Shown here: positions 17,498 through 25,962 of the stretch, piece by piece
Position numbering within the stretch: the first letter of the stretch is position 1
Layout of the letters: each line of letters begins with the position of its first letter
Assembly (NCBI GenBank): GCA_963662245.2
Contig: CAXXVQ010000001.1
Span: 186,001-250,000 of the forward strand
Length of the DNA: 64,000 nucleotides
Origin: JAFGVL01 sp963662245
GTDB lineage: Bacteria > Bacteroidota > Bacteroidia > Bacteroidales > Paludibacteraceae
Direction: 5' to 3'
Translations under genes and position numbers: made by a program
The notes under the pieces: generated by a model
Told to the model about the DNA's origin: nothing
What the model saw: the letters and a program-made list of their open reading frames with translations, nothing else
Databases searched by the model: none

Positions 17498-19687
17498 ATG
17501 CCTAAGTATATGTCAAAAAAACTACAACTTATTTTAGTATTTATGTTTATGATGGTTAATATTTCACCATCATTCTCAGAAAACCAAGCTTCATCTGCAG
17601 CAAACATCCCAAATGTTTCACAAACTGAAGAAGCTACATCCCCATATTTTGCAATTCAAATATTGGCTTTAAAAGAACCATCGAATAATATTGGCTTTTT
17701 TGGAAGCTTTGGATCTGTCAGAGAGTTTAAATGTGCTGATGGATACTACAGATATGTTGTTGGTCAATACAATAGTAAAGCAGAAGCATTATCTAAACTT
17801 GATGAGGTTAGATCAAAAGGGAAAGAATATGCAAAATCTTATGTTGTAAACACTCAAAACTACCCTCTTGGCAGTAAACCAACTATTGCAAGCAAACAAA
17901 CAGAAACTCCTCAAGAAGTAAATATTGATAAAAACGATAAATTTGCTCATCTAAGAACATCAAAAAAGATTATAGTTGTTGACAGAGCATTATCTCCATA
18001 TTTTGCAATTCAATTACTTGCAATGAAAACACAACCTCAAGATCCTCGTTTCTTTGAGAATGTTGAATATGCTAGAGAATTCAATTGTACAGATGGTTAC
18101 ACAAGATGGGTTGTAGGACAATATGAAACTAAAGAAGATGCATATGCTGATTTATCAAAAACACGAAGCCTTAGTCCAAAATATAAAGATGCATTTATCG
18201 TAAACACTTCAAACTATAAGCTTACATCATCTGATTTCAGTAGCACTTCTACCCCTTCTGCAAGTTCTGAAAGAACTGATAAAAGAATTATGCCAGTAGA
18301 TGGTCTTTCGGAAGGTTATAGCATTCAAGTATTAGCACTAAAATCACCACCTAAAGACGCAAGTTTCTTTGAGAAACTACAAACTGCAAAAGAAGTTGCA
18401 TGCCTTGACGGATATACAAGATACTTTGTAGGTGATTATCAAACAAAAGAAGATGCTTATGCAGAATTAGCGAAAGTTAGAAGCATAGGAGCAAAATACA
18501 AAGATGCATTTGTTGTTGAAAACAGTAAAATAAAAATCCAAAAGACTGCTTTTGCAAGCAATTACAATTCTGATGAAAAGGCAGAAAAACCTATTTTGAC
18601 ACAAAAAAGACCAACAGAAACTGTAACTATTTCAGGTCAAGTAAATGACAATCTTGAGATTAGTAAACAACAGGCTACTCAACCAAGACAAGCTGCAGAA
18701 AAAAATCAAACAGCTTTTAAAACTGAACAAACTCCTATTGTTGGTGCAAAAGAAGCTAGTAACATTCTTCCTGCAAGTAAAACAAGCTCAGTTAGGACTA
18801 ATAATCAAGTTGAGAATATTTCAACACAACAGACTACACAAACGGCACTAAAAACCGAACAAACACCTACTGTTGGCTCAAAAGAAGCTAATAGTATTCT
18901 TCCTACAAGCCAAACTAGCTCTTTAAGAACTAATAAAAAAATTGAACCAGTTGAGAATGTTTCAACACCATATTATACTGTTCAACTATTAGCAATAAAA
19001 GACACACCAAAAGATCCAAATTTCTTTGACAATATCCAATCTGCAAAAGAGTTCTCTTGTACTGATGGCTATAAAAGATATGTAGTTGGAGAATACAAAA
19101 CAAGAGAAGAAGCAGTTGCTGAACTTAAGAAAGTAAAAACACTAAGTCCTAAATATAAAAATGCGTTTATTGCCAATACAGGTTCATATGAGATTGAAAA
19201 AAATGCATTCTCAAGCAAGTTCACACCAAGCAACACTAGCTCTTCAATAAAAAGTAGTGATATTGCATCAACTTCGATGACTAATGCTAATACAAATACT
19301 TCAAATGCGATAACCACAACACCAATAACTGTGGCTAACGCCCCTACTACACAAGCTAGGGTAAACACAGTAGTTGACACACAAGCTAAAACTCAGCAAA
19401 CAAATAATACAACAGCCGCGAATACACCTAAACAAGAAATAGTGCTTAGTCCAGATAAAATCTATACTATTCAGATTACGGCTTCTAGATATCCTTTTTA
19501 CACAAGTGAACTAAAAGAGTTTTCACAAGTATTTGAGTTCTATATGCCTGACAAAGTATATAGATATACTGAAGGTAAATATAGAGGAGAAAAAGCCACT
19601 GAAGAACTTGAAAAGGTCATTTCATACGGATACAAGGAAGCATTCATTGTAGAATGGGATAAATACGCTCCATATCAAATAGAGTAA
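17498..19687 (+). CDS. Secreted protein with five SPOR-like repeats
   Basis: The product is 729 residues with an N-terminal signal peptide ('LQLILVFMFMMVNISPSFS'). The start is either Met 1 at 17498 or Met 5 at 17510. Five SPOR-like units of about 70 residues lie at roughly 48-120, 165-235, 272-345, 490-560 and 650-729. They share 'YFAIQxLAxK', 'FFxxxxxAREFxCxDGYTRY', 'VGQYxTKEDAxAEL' and 'KYKDAFVVN'. Thr/Gln/Ser-rich linkers separate them, and the last unit is the most diverged. SPOR domains bind denuded peptidoglycan glycans. An array of this kind next to a T9SS/OmpA cassette suggests a cell-wall tether or septal scaffold, but that role is inferred. A weak TATATTTA element precedes the gene. 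Confidence 0.72.
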   Translation: MPKYMSKKLQLILVFMFMMVNISPSFSENQASSAANIPNVSQTEEATSPYFAIQILALKEPSNNIGFFGSFGSVREFKCADGYYRYVVGQYNSKAEALSKLDEVRSKGKEYAKSYVVNTQNYPLGSKPTIASKQTETPQEVNIDKNDKFAHLRTSKKIIVVDRALSPYFAIQLLAMKTQPQDPRFFENVEYAREFNCTDGYTRWVVGQYETKEDAYADLSKTRSLSPKYKDAFIVNTSNYKLTSSDFSSTSTPSASSERTDKRIMPVDGLSEGYSIQVLALKSPPKDASFFEKLQTAKEVACLDGYTRYFVGDYQTKEDAYAELAKVRSIGAKYKDAFVVENSKIKIQKTAFASNYNSDEKAEKPILTQKRPTETVTISGQVNDNLEISKQQATQPRQAAEKNQTAFKTEQTPIVGAKEASNILPASKTSSVRTNNQVENISTQQTTQTALKTEQTPTVGSKEANSILPTSQTSSLRTNKKIEPVENVSTPYYTVQLLAIKDTPKDPNFFDNIQSAKEFSCTDGYKRYVVGEYKTREEAVAELKKVKTLSPKYKNAFIANTGSYEIEKNAFSSKFTPSNTSSSIKSSDIASTSMTNANTNTSNAITTTPITVANAPTTQARVNTVVDTQAKTQQTNNTTAANTPKQEIVLSPDKIYTIQITASRYPFYTSELKEFSQVFEFYMPDKVYRYTEGKYRGEKATEELEKVISYGYKEAFIVEWDKYAPYQIE

Positions 19688-19716
19688 TCACCTCTCCCTT
19701 TAGGCAATACAATAAG

Positions 19717-19746
19717 TTGTTTTTCTTAAGATTCATACTAACTTTG
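19717..19746 (+). promoter_or_regulatory. Bacteroidota promoter: TTG (-33), 19-bp spacer, TAACTTTG (-7)
   Basis: TTG at 19717-19719 and TAACTTTG at 19739-19746 have the preferred 19-bp spacing and lie 33 bp before the start codon at 19779. Confidence 0.65.
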
Positions 19747-19778
19747 CTCACATTCAAAATTTAATTATCAAAAGAATT

Positions 19779-20528
19779 ATGCGTACTAAATTATTAATGC
19801 TTCTTTCAATTGTAAGCTTATCTGCTTTCTCTCAATTTAATGTTAAAGAAATTGATTCTACACAAATTCACAAAGGGATAAAGCTTAAGAAAAACAAAGT
19901 AGTTTCTAGCATTATGTGGTTTGATAAAGCTGGTGAAAACTATGTTATTCAGACAGAAACTCCTCTTATTGAGACAAAATCATCTATTGAAGCTAAAAAG
20001 AACTACGAATTAGTAAAAACTGACGGGAAGTTTGTTAACAGCAAAAAGGTTGATGGCAAAATGGTTAGAGGTGAATATGTAGGAGGAAAAACAGATACTA
20101 TATGGAGTGCTGAATCAGAATATCGAATAAAAGGACTATTTACATATCATTATCTAATTGATAAAACAGACACCCTTCGTTTATTATGGAAAAACATTGA
20201 CCAAATGTCTCAATGCTCATATAAATACCTTAAGGCAGACTATTTATCAAAACCAATAGTTACCGACTTAGATAAAGATGGAAAAGCGGAAGTATGGTTT
20301 GCATATGAACTTGGATGTACAGATAATAAAGCAGAATCACCAATGGTGATGAAATTAGCACTTTACATCGGGAAAAAAGCCTATATGATTAGTGGCAGAC
20401 GAGTTGTTCAGAATGGAGAAAAACAAGAAGGTGGTGAAATAATTCCAGATAAATCATTTGATGAATTGCCTCAAGAATTCCGTGATTATGCTTTGCAAAT
20501 TTGGAATACATATAAATTCCAAAAATAA
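19779..20528 (+). CDS. Secreted protein of unknown function, 249 aa
   Basis: A signal peptide (MRTKLLMLLSIVSLSAFSQ) is followed by a soluble domain with 'IVTDLDKDGKAEVWFAYE', an EF-hand-like Asp-rich segment that may bind calcium. Later comes 'YIGKKAYMISGRRVV'. The pattern recalls Bacteroidota proteins annotated as M949_RS01915-type surface-polysaccharide factors, but this rests on memory of short motifs and is tentative. The gene stands alone with its own promoter and a terminator 20 bp after the stop. Confidence 0.6.
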   Translation: MRTKLLMLLSIVSLSAFSQFNVKEIDSTQIHKGIKLKKNKVVSSIMWFDKAGENYVIQTETPLIETKSSIEAKKNYELVKTDGKFVNSKKVDGKMVRGEYVGGKTDTIWSAESEYRIKGLFTYHYLIDKTDTLRLLWKNIDQMSQCSYKYLKADYLSKPIVTDLDKDGKAEVWFAYELGCTDNKAESPMVMKLALYIGKKAYMISGRRVVQNGEKQEGGEIIPDKSFDELPQEFRDYALQIWNTYKFQK

Positions 20529-20548
20529 AAATACTGTTATCATATTTT

Positions 20549-20580
20549 AAAGGCGAGAAAGAATCTTTCTCGCCTTTATT
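20549..20580 (+). terminator. Terminator hairpin after the 249-aa secreted protein
   Basis: A 13-bp perfect stem (AAAGGCGAGAAAG / CTTTCTCGCCTTT) with loop AAT is followed by a T-rich stretch. The A-run before it could let it act on the opposite strand too. Confidence 0.75.
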
Positions 20581-20607
20581 ATTATCCAGAATCTAAATTC
20601 AAACTAA

Positions 20608-20640
20608 TAAAAAAGGTTAGTTCATTTTGAACTAACCTTT
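20608..20640 (-). terminator. Terminator for the carboxyltransferase-biotin carrier operon
   Basis: A 13-bp perfect stem (AAAGGTTAGTTCA / TGAACTAACCTTT) with a 3-nt loop is followed on the minus strand by a run of T. It lies just beyond the stop codon of the biotin carrier gene. Confidence 0.75.
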
Positions 20641-20666
20641 TCTTGTGTATTATAGAATTAACAGAT

Positions 20667-20999
20667 TTAATCAATCTTTTCCAATTCAACCATTAAGAAG
20701 TCTTTAGGGATTCTTTCCCCTTGTTTCACATTAATCTTCTTAATTTTAGCTGTAAAAGGCATCTCTATCAGATTCTTCATTTTCATCGCTTCCAAGATTA
20801 AAAGAGGGCTTCCCTCTTCCACAACATCACCTTCCTTAACATAAACCTCAACTACAGTTCCAGGTATATATGATTGGATTTCGAATGGACTTGGATTTTC
20901 CCAGAACTTACGAGCTATATATTTTCTCGTAAGTAAAGTCTTATATTTTCGAGCAGTAACTGGAAAGTCAACTAACTCTTTTTTAATTTCTGCTGTCAT
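20667..20999 (-). CDS. Biotin carboxyl carrier protein of an acyl-CoA carboxylase/decarboxylase
   Basis: The 110-residue protein has a C-terminal biotinyl domain: 'YIPGTVVEVYVKEGDVVEEG' leads to the biotinylation site EAMKM and then 'IKKINVKQGERIP'. The Lys of EAMKM carries biotin and shuttles carboxyl groups to the carboxyltransferase encoded just upstream (71 bp away). The ATG at 20999 is chosen; a longer reading would need a TTG at 21038. No biotin carboxylase gene is present in this operon. Confidence 0.9.
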   Translation of the reverse strand: MTAEIKKELVDFPVTARKYKTLLTRKYIARKFWENPSPFEIQSYIPGTVVEVYVKEGDVVEEGSPLLILEAMKMKNLIEMPFTAKIKKINVKQGERIPKDFLMVELEKID

Positions 21000-21070
21000 A
21001 AACAATGGTTTTTTAAGTTTAACTAATGAAATAGACAATTTTGGTTTATTTCAACCAAGACATCTATCTA

Positions 21071-22615
21071 TTAGAACGGAGGAATACCATGCTTCTTAGC
21101 AGGACGATAATCATCTTTATCTTTTGATACACTTAATGCATGTACCAAGATAGCACGAGTTTCTTCGGGTTCTATTACACCATCGATATAACCCTTAGAT
21201 GCAGCAACAAATGGGTTTGCAAATTTATCGATGTATTCTTGAACTTTGCTTTCACGCATTTTATCTTGATCCTCAGCTTCCATAATTTCTTTACGGAAGA
21301 TAATATTAGCAGCACCTTCAGGCCCCATAACAGCAATTTCTGCACCTGGCCATGCAAATACAAAGTCAGCTCCTAAGTGACGAGAGTTCATTGCAATATA
21401 ACCACCACCGTAAGCTTTACGAAGGATTACTGTAATTTTAGGCACAGTAGCTTCTGAATATGCATACAACATCTTAGCTCCGTGACGAATTACACCTGCA
21501 TGCTCTTGGTCAACACCAGGAAGATAACCAGGCATATCTTCTAAAGTTACAATAGGAATATTAAATGAATCACAATATCTAATGAAACGAGCAGCCTTAT
21601 CAGAACTATCACAATCAAGTACACCTGCAAGATATAATGGTTGGTTAGCTACAAAACCTGTTGTTTCACCGTTAATACGACCAAAACCGATTACGATATT
21701 TGGTGCAAAAAGCTCTTGAATTTCAAAGAAATCAGAATCATCAACCAATACTTTGATAACATCACGAACATCATATGGTTGTTTTGGATCAGCAGGAATT
21801 ACATTCTCAATTTTCTTTTTCAACTTAGGCTCTTTTGCAGGGAATGCCTTAGCTTTTTGAGTGTTATTCCATGGAATAAATGAAACTAATTTCTTGATTT
21901 GATCGAAACATTCTAACTCACTTCCAGCATAGAAGTGTGCATTACCTGTAATTTCAGCATGAACTCTTGCACCACCAAGATCTTCTTGAGAAATTTTTTC
22001 ACCTAATACTGTTTCAATAACATTAGGACCAGTAATAAACATTTTAGAAATATTTTCAACTACGAAAACGAAGTCTGTTAAAGCTGGAGAATATACTGCA
22101 CCACCAGCGCAAGGACCTAAAATAACTGAAATTTGAGGAATAACACCAGATGCCATTGTATTACGGTAGAAAATTTCACCATAACCAGCTAATGCACCAA
22201 TACCCTCTTGAATACGAGCCCCACCTGAGTCATTAATACCAATACATGGTACTTTTAACTTAAGTGCAAGATCCATAATTTTTGTAATCTTTCTTGCATG
22301 TTTTAAACCTAAAGATCCACCCATTACAGTAAAATCTTGTGCATAAACACATACTGCAGACCCAAAAATAGTACCTGTACCAGTGATTACACCATCACCA
22401 GCAAGTTCTTTTTTATCCATTCCAAAGTTTCTTTCCTCATGTTGTACAAACAAATCGTACTCTTGGAATGAGTTTGGGTCTAATAAGGTAACAATACGCT
22501 CACGGGCAGTTAATTTACCCATAGCTATTTGCTTTTCAATGGCAGCGTCACCACCACCTTTTTGAATAATAGCTTTCTTTTCGCGTAAAGCTAAAATGTT
22601 TTTCTTTAACGACAT
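21071..22615 (-). CDS. Acyl-CoA carboxyltransferase (propionyl-CoA carboxylase beta / methylmalonyl-CoA decarboxylase alpha type)
   Basis: The 514-residue protein contains the crotonase-fold carboxyltransferase motifs 'GKLTARERI', 'GSLGLKHARKI', 'DSGGARIQEG', 'GPCAGGAVYSPAL' and 'YGGGYIAMNSR', in the usual order and at full family length. It moves carboxyl groups between biotin and propionyl-/methylmalonyl-CoA. In Bacteroidota such enzymes serve the succinate-propionate pathway. The operon has only this subunit and the biotin carrier. Without a biotin carboxylase or a sodium-pumping membrane subunit nearby, direction and exact substrate cannot be decided from the window. Confidence 0.92.
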   Translation of the reverse strand: MSLKKNILALREKKAIIQKGGGDAAIEKQIAMGKLTARERIVTLLDPNSFQEYDLFVQHEERNFGMDKKELAGDGVITGTGTIFGSAVCVYAQDFTVMGGSLGLKHARKITKIMDLALKLKVPCIGINDSGGARIQEGIGALAGYGEIFYRNTMASGVIPQISVILGPCAGGAVYSPALTDFVFVVENISKMFITGPNVIETVLGEKISQEDLGGARVHAEITGNAHFYAGSELECFDQIKKLVSFIPWNNTQKAKAFPAKEPKLKKKIENVIPADPKQPYDVRDVIKVLVDDSDFFEIQELFAPNIVIGFGRINGETTGFVANQPLYLAGVLDCDSSDKAARFIRYCDSFNIPIVTLEDMPGYLPGVDQEHAGVIRHGAKMLYAYSEATVPKITVILRKAYGGGYIAMNSRHLGADFVFAWPGAEIAVMGPEGAANIIFRKEIMEAEDQDKMRESKVQEYIDKFANPFVAASKGYIDGVIEPEETRAILVHALSVSKDKDDYRPAKKHGIPPF

Positions 22616-22839
22616 AGTTACTATTTTAGTTAAACATCTGACTATTAGAGAATTAGACTATAAATACTCTAAATTCAATCCTCGCAAAAGTAATACATAA
22701 TCCTATGTGAGAGTAATTTTTTTTTTGATATTTATCAACAGGTCACAAACAACCCAATATTTACACATATTTTAACATTAAATCAAATTAAGTATTTAGC
22801 ATTTTATACTTATATTTACAAGACACAAACAGTACACTT

Positions 22840-23334
22840 ATGAAGAAAAACATCTACCCGCTAACACTTATAGCTTCAATATTATTTATGTTTTCTGCTT
22901 GCGATGTGAATAATTCAAGTGGAGATGACTACACTCCTGCCAAAACAATAGCATTAAGTGAAATCTCCATAATGATTCCCGAAACCTATATGGCTTCAAG
23001 TGCAAATTCATCAACTGACATTGAATACACAAACGATTTTGGTGGTGGCTCAGTAGAGATTACCAAAGATGCTTTAGATGGTAAAACACAACAAGAAGTA
23101 TATAATGGTAAGATTACTCTCGCAACATACTCAGAAAGCACTGACACAATAACGATGCTTAACCATGAAATGTTTGTAATTGAAGAAAATATTGGAAACC
23201 TGCATAGACTTGTACACTATATATTTATTCACAACAATTCAGTATATACAATTACATTTGGGTGGTCAATAGAGAAAGAAATAAACAGCAGAAAAGCTAT
23301 GGAAGCAATGCTTGAGACACTAGTAATTTTATAA
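22840..23334 (+). CDS. Small lipoprotein with DcrB/PsbP-like fold (tentative)
   Basis: The product is 164 residues. The signal peptide ends in a good lipobox (LFMFSAC, Cys 21). The mature part has a pattern of strands and a C-terminal helix ('RKAMEAMLETLVIL') like DcrB/DUF1795-type proteins, but no diagnostic motif is present, so only 'lipoprotein' is firm. It is monocistronic, with a terminator directly after the stop codon. The 224-bp gap before it holds no clear promoter. Confidence 0.65.
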   Translation: MKKNIYPLTLIASILFMFSACDVNNSSGDDYTPAKTIALSEISIMIPETYMASSANSSTDIEYTNDFGGGSVEITKDALDGKTQQEVYNGKITLATYSESTDTITMLNHEMFVIEENIGNLHRLVHYIFIHNNSVYTITFGWSIEKEINSRKAMEAMLETLVIL

Positions 23335-23338
23335 AAAA

Positions 23339-23365
23339 AGCCCTCACTATTGTGAGGGCTTTTTT
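23339..23365 (+). terminator. Terminator after the small lipoprotein gene
   Basis: A 9-bp perfect stem (AGCCCTCAC / GTGAGGGCT) with loop TATT is followed by six T residues. The A-run upstream makes it usable on the minus strand as well, where it is downstream of tRNA-fMet. Confidence 0.85.
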
Positions 23366-23369
23366 CTAG

Positions 23370-23442
<73 letters not shown>

Positions 23443-23600
23443 ATATTTTGTGGTTGCAAAGGTAGAGCATTTTATTTAACCCACAAATAATTTGTTACTT
23501 TTTTGTTATATTTTTTCAAACTAAAGAATTAAATGTATCGAAAAAATGGGTTAATTATCTAGTATTCAAAATAAACCAATATTAAATAAAAAACATTATT

Positions 23601-24116
23601 ATGATTCAAAAAAATGTAGAAGATGCATTAAATGCACAAATCACAGCAGAAATGTGGTCTGCAAACCTTTATTTATCAATGTCAGCCTACTTTTCTGCAA
23701 ATGGACTTCCTGGTTTCGCAAATTGGATGAGAATTCAATATCTTGAAGAAAAAGATCATGCTCTAAAATTTTTTGATTACATCGTAGCTAGAGGAGGAAA
23801 AGTAAAAATAACAAACATTGATTTTGTACAAACAGAATGGAACTCTCCACTTCTAGCCTTTGAGGAAACACTAAAGCATGAGCAAAATGTAACCACTCTA
23901 ATAAATAACATTATGGAAGTAGCAATCAAAGAAAAAGATCACGCTACCCAAAGCATGCTTAAATGGTATATTGACGAACAAGTTGAGGAAGAAGACAATG
24001 TTCAAACCATAATTGACGGCTTACGAATGATTAAAGACAATGGCTATGGGCTATATATGATGGACAAAGAACTAGGTGCTAGAATTTACACTCCTATCAT
24101 TACTCCAGCAAACTAA
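23601..24116 (+). CDS. ftnA: Bacterial non-haem ferritin
   Basis: The 171-residue four-helix protein has ferroxidase ligands recognisable in 'ITAEMWSANLYLSMSAYF' (Glu 17 region), 'YLEEKDHALKFFDYI' (ExxH) and 'WYIDEQVEEEDN'. Ferritin oxidises Fe(II) and stores it as mineral in a 24-mer shell. Length and motif order match FtnA. It stands alone between the tRNA and the Crp/Fnr gene, with a terminator-like hairpin at 24159. Confidence 0.95.
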   Translation: MIQKNVEDALNAQITAEMWSANLYLSMSAYFSANGLPGFANWMRIQYLEEKDHALKFFDYIVARGGKVKITNIDFVQTEWNSPLLAFEETLKHEQNVTTLINNIMEVAIKEKDHATQSMLKWYIDEQVEEEDNVQTIIDGLRMIKDNGYGLYMMDKELGARIYTPIITPAN

Positions 24117-24158
24117 AAATATTTAAATCTAAATGCCTATTTTTAGTTAAAATGCAGC

Positions 24159-24194
24159 AAAAAAGTCAGTTTTTTAACCAAATTGACTTTTTTT
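24159..24194 (+). terminator. Terminator after ferritin
   Basis: AAAAAAGTCA at 24159-24168 pairs with TGACTTTTTT at 24184-24193 across a 15-nt loop, and a T-tract lies on the 3' side. The 24210-24217 box TATTTTTG right after it may start the next gene. Confidence 0.6.
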
Positions 24195-24247
24195 ATTGCA
24201 AATAATCCATATTTTTGTGCTGGTTAACACTGTTACACAACACAATA

Positions 24248-24958
24248 ATGGCAAAAAAACAAGCAATAGATATTGTTGGAATAAATGAAATCCCTGAATT
24301 TTGGGATGTTCTAACAGAAGACCAAAAGGCTTACCTTCAGTCTCATATTACAGTTCATCACTTTAAAAAGAATGAATTAATCCACAGCGAAGGTGACATT
24401 CCAACCCATATGATGATTCTTGTAAGAGGAAAAGTAAAAATCTACAAAGCAGGAGTTGGTGGTAGAAGTCAAATTATGAGAATGCTTAAACCATTCGAAT
24501 ATTTTGGTTACCGTGCAATTTTTGCTTCGGGAAACTTTCATGGATACAACACCAATGCAAGAGCATTTGAAGCATGTTCTATCTATATGATACCCGTAGA
24601 TGTAATCTCAAAACTTTTACAAGAAAATGCAATGTTAGCATTTAACTTCATAGAAAGACTTGCTGCAGATTTAGGTGCCTCTGATGCAAAAATGGTAAGT
24701 TTAACTCAAAAACATATCCGTGGCAGATTAGCTGAAGCACTTTTATTCCTTAAAGAAAATTATGGTTTAGAAGAAGATGGTGCAACAATCAATATCTATT
24801 TAGCTAGAGAAGATATTGCAAACCTTTCAAATATGACTACTTCAAATGCAATTAGAACTCTTTCTGCCTTTGCAGCAGAAAAAATAATTGCTTTAGATGG
24901 TAGAAAAATAAAAATCATTGAAGTAGAACAACTACAAAAAATTAGCAGAATGGGTTAA
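24248..24958 (+). CDS. Crp/Fnr-family transcriptional regulator
   Basis: The 236-residue protein has an N-terminal cyclic-nucleotide-binding-like beta-roll ('HFKKNELIHSEGDIPTHMMI', 'RGKVKIYKAG'). A dimer helix and C-terminal winged helix-turn-helix follow ('LAREDIANLSNMTTSNAIRT'). No Fe-S cysteine cluster pattern of FNR is seen, and the cyclic-nucleotide phosphate-binding Arg-Ala motif is not obvious, so the effector is unknown. The ATG at 24248 is used; a TTG at 24215 lies inside the candidate -7 box TATTTTTG (24210-24217), which makes the upstream start unlikely. Confidence 0.9.
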   Translation: MAKKQAIDIVGINEIPEFWDVLTEDQKAYLQSHITVHHFKKNELIHSEGDIPTHMMILVRGKVKIYKAGVGGRSQIMRMLKPFEYFGYRAIFASGNFHGYNTNARAFEACSIYMIPVDVISKLLQENAMLAFNFIERLAADLGASDAKMVSLTQKHIRGRLAEALLFLKENYGLEEDGATINIYLAREDIANLSNMTTSNAIRTLSAFAAEKIIALDGRKIKIIEVEQLQKISRMG

Positions 24959-24990
24959 CTTCATTTCTACAATACACATATAAACATAAA

Positions 24991-25019
24991 AGCTCACTAA
25001 TTTCTAGTGAGCTTTTTTT
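24991..25019 (+). terminator. Terminator after the Crp/Fnr gene
   Basis: A 9-bp stem (AGCTCACTA / TAGTGAGCT) with a 5-nt loop is followed by seven T residues. Confidence 0.85.
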
Positions 25020-25070
25020 GTGCCAATATATTTTTAAAGCAAAAACATAGGTCAAGGGCTACAAAGTATG

Positions 25071-25078
25071 TATATTTG
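25071..25078 (+). promoter_or_regulatory. -7 box (TATATTTG) for the M23-dxr-rseP-trx operon
   Basis: This exact TAnnTTTG match lies 21 bp upstream of the first start codon of the operon. No good -33 TTG is visible at the expected distance. Confidence 0.5.
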
Positions 25079-25098
25079 TAGCCCAAATATTTTTTGAG

Positions 25099-25959
25099 AT
25101 GAAAAAGGCAGAATTAAAAGCATTTTTTGAGAAAATAAAATTCAAATACAAAGTTTCTATTCTTAATGAAAACACATTAGAAGAAACTTTTCATGTTAGA
25201 TTATCAAGACTAAATGTTTTTCTAATTACATGTAGCATTGTAACTATCTGTTTTGCGTTAGCTTCTCTCCTAATTATAAAAACGCCACTTAAACAGTTTT
25301 TACCTGGCTATGAAAGCACAGCTGTAAGAGCTGAATACATACACACATCAATTGTAGTTGACTCTTTGGATGAAGTTCTTCAAAAGCAAAACCAATTTAT
25401 TGATGTAATGAAAAATGTAATTGCCGGAAAAATAAAACCGGAAAAGGCAAAACATTTAGACTCAATAACAGAACAAAAAAGAGAAGAACTCCTTATAGAA
25501 AAACCAGAAAGAGAAAAAGAATTCTGTGAAAAATTTGAAAAAGAGGAACAATATAACCTTAGTATAATAAGTACTCAGAAACCTCAAGAAGCATTTGTAT
25601 TTTTCAAACCGGCAAAAGGTCTTATTGTAAATAAATACAACCCAAAGAAAAGCCACTATGGAGTAGATATTGCAACTTCACCAAACGAAAGTGTATTAGC
25701 AACTCTTGATGGAACAGTCATATATAACGGCTTTACAATTGAAGATGGATATGTAATCGTTTTACAACATGAAAATGACTACATATCAACATACAAAAAC
25801 AATACTGTCCTATTAAAAACTGTTGGAGCAACCGTAAGAGCTGGTGAATCTATCGCAATTACAGGTAACATAGACAACAAAACAGGACAAAATCACCTTC
25901 ACTTTGAACTTTGGCAAAAAGGAAAAGCCCTTAACCCAGAGGAATTCATTATTTTTTAG
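25099..25959 (+). CDS. M23 (LytM)-family envelope protein with altered active site
   Basis: The 286-residue protein has one N-terminal membrane helix (about 36-56), a charged Glu/Lys-rich helix, and a C-terminal LytM domain. Zinc ligands are present: H186 and D190 in 'HYGVDIA', and 'HLHFE' (H266, H268). The third conserved His, normally in a Y-x-H motif, is Asn 234 here ('STYKNNTV'). M23 enzymes cut peptidoglycan cross-links. Losing this His would be expected to weaken or abolish hydrolysis, so the protein may act as an EnvC-like activator instead. The gene is 3 bp from dxr and heads the operon. Confidence 0.85.
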   Translation: MKKAELKAFFEKIKFKYKVSILNENTLEETFHVRLSRLNVFLITCSIVTICFALASLLIIKTPLKQFLPGYESTAVRAEYIHTSIVVDSLDEVLQKQNQFIDVMKNVIAGKIKPEKAKHLDSITEQKREELLIEKPEREKEFCEKFEKEEQYNLSIISTQKPQEAFVFFKPAKGLIVNKYNPKKSHYGVDIATSPNESVLATLDGTVIYNGFTIEDGYVIVLQHENDYISTYKNNTVLLKTVGATVRAGESIAITGNIDNKTGQNHLHFELWQKGKALNPEEFIIF

Positions 25960-25962
25960 ATC

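Noticed and set aside
18645..18851. Alternative frame inside the SPOR-array gene
   Set aside because: It arises from the low-complexity Gln/Thr linker and has no independent support.
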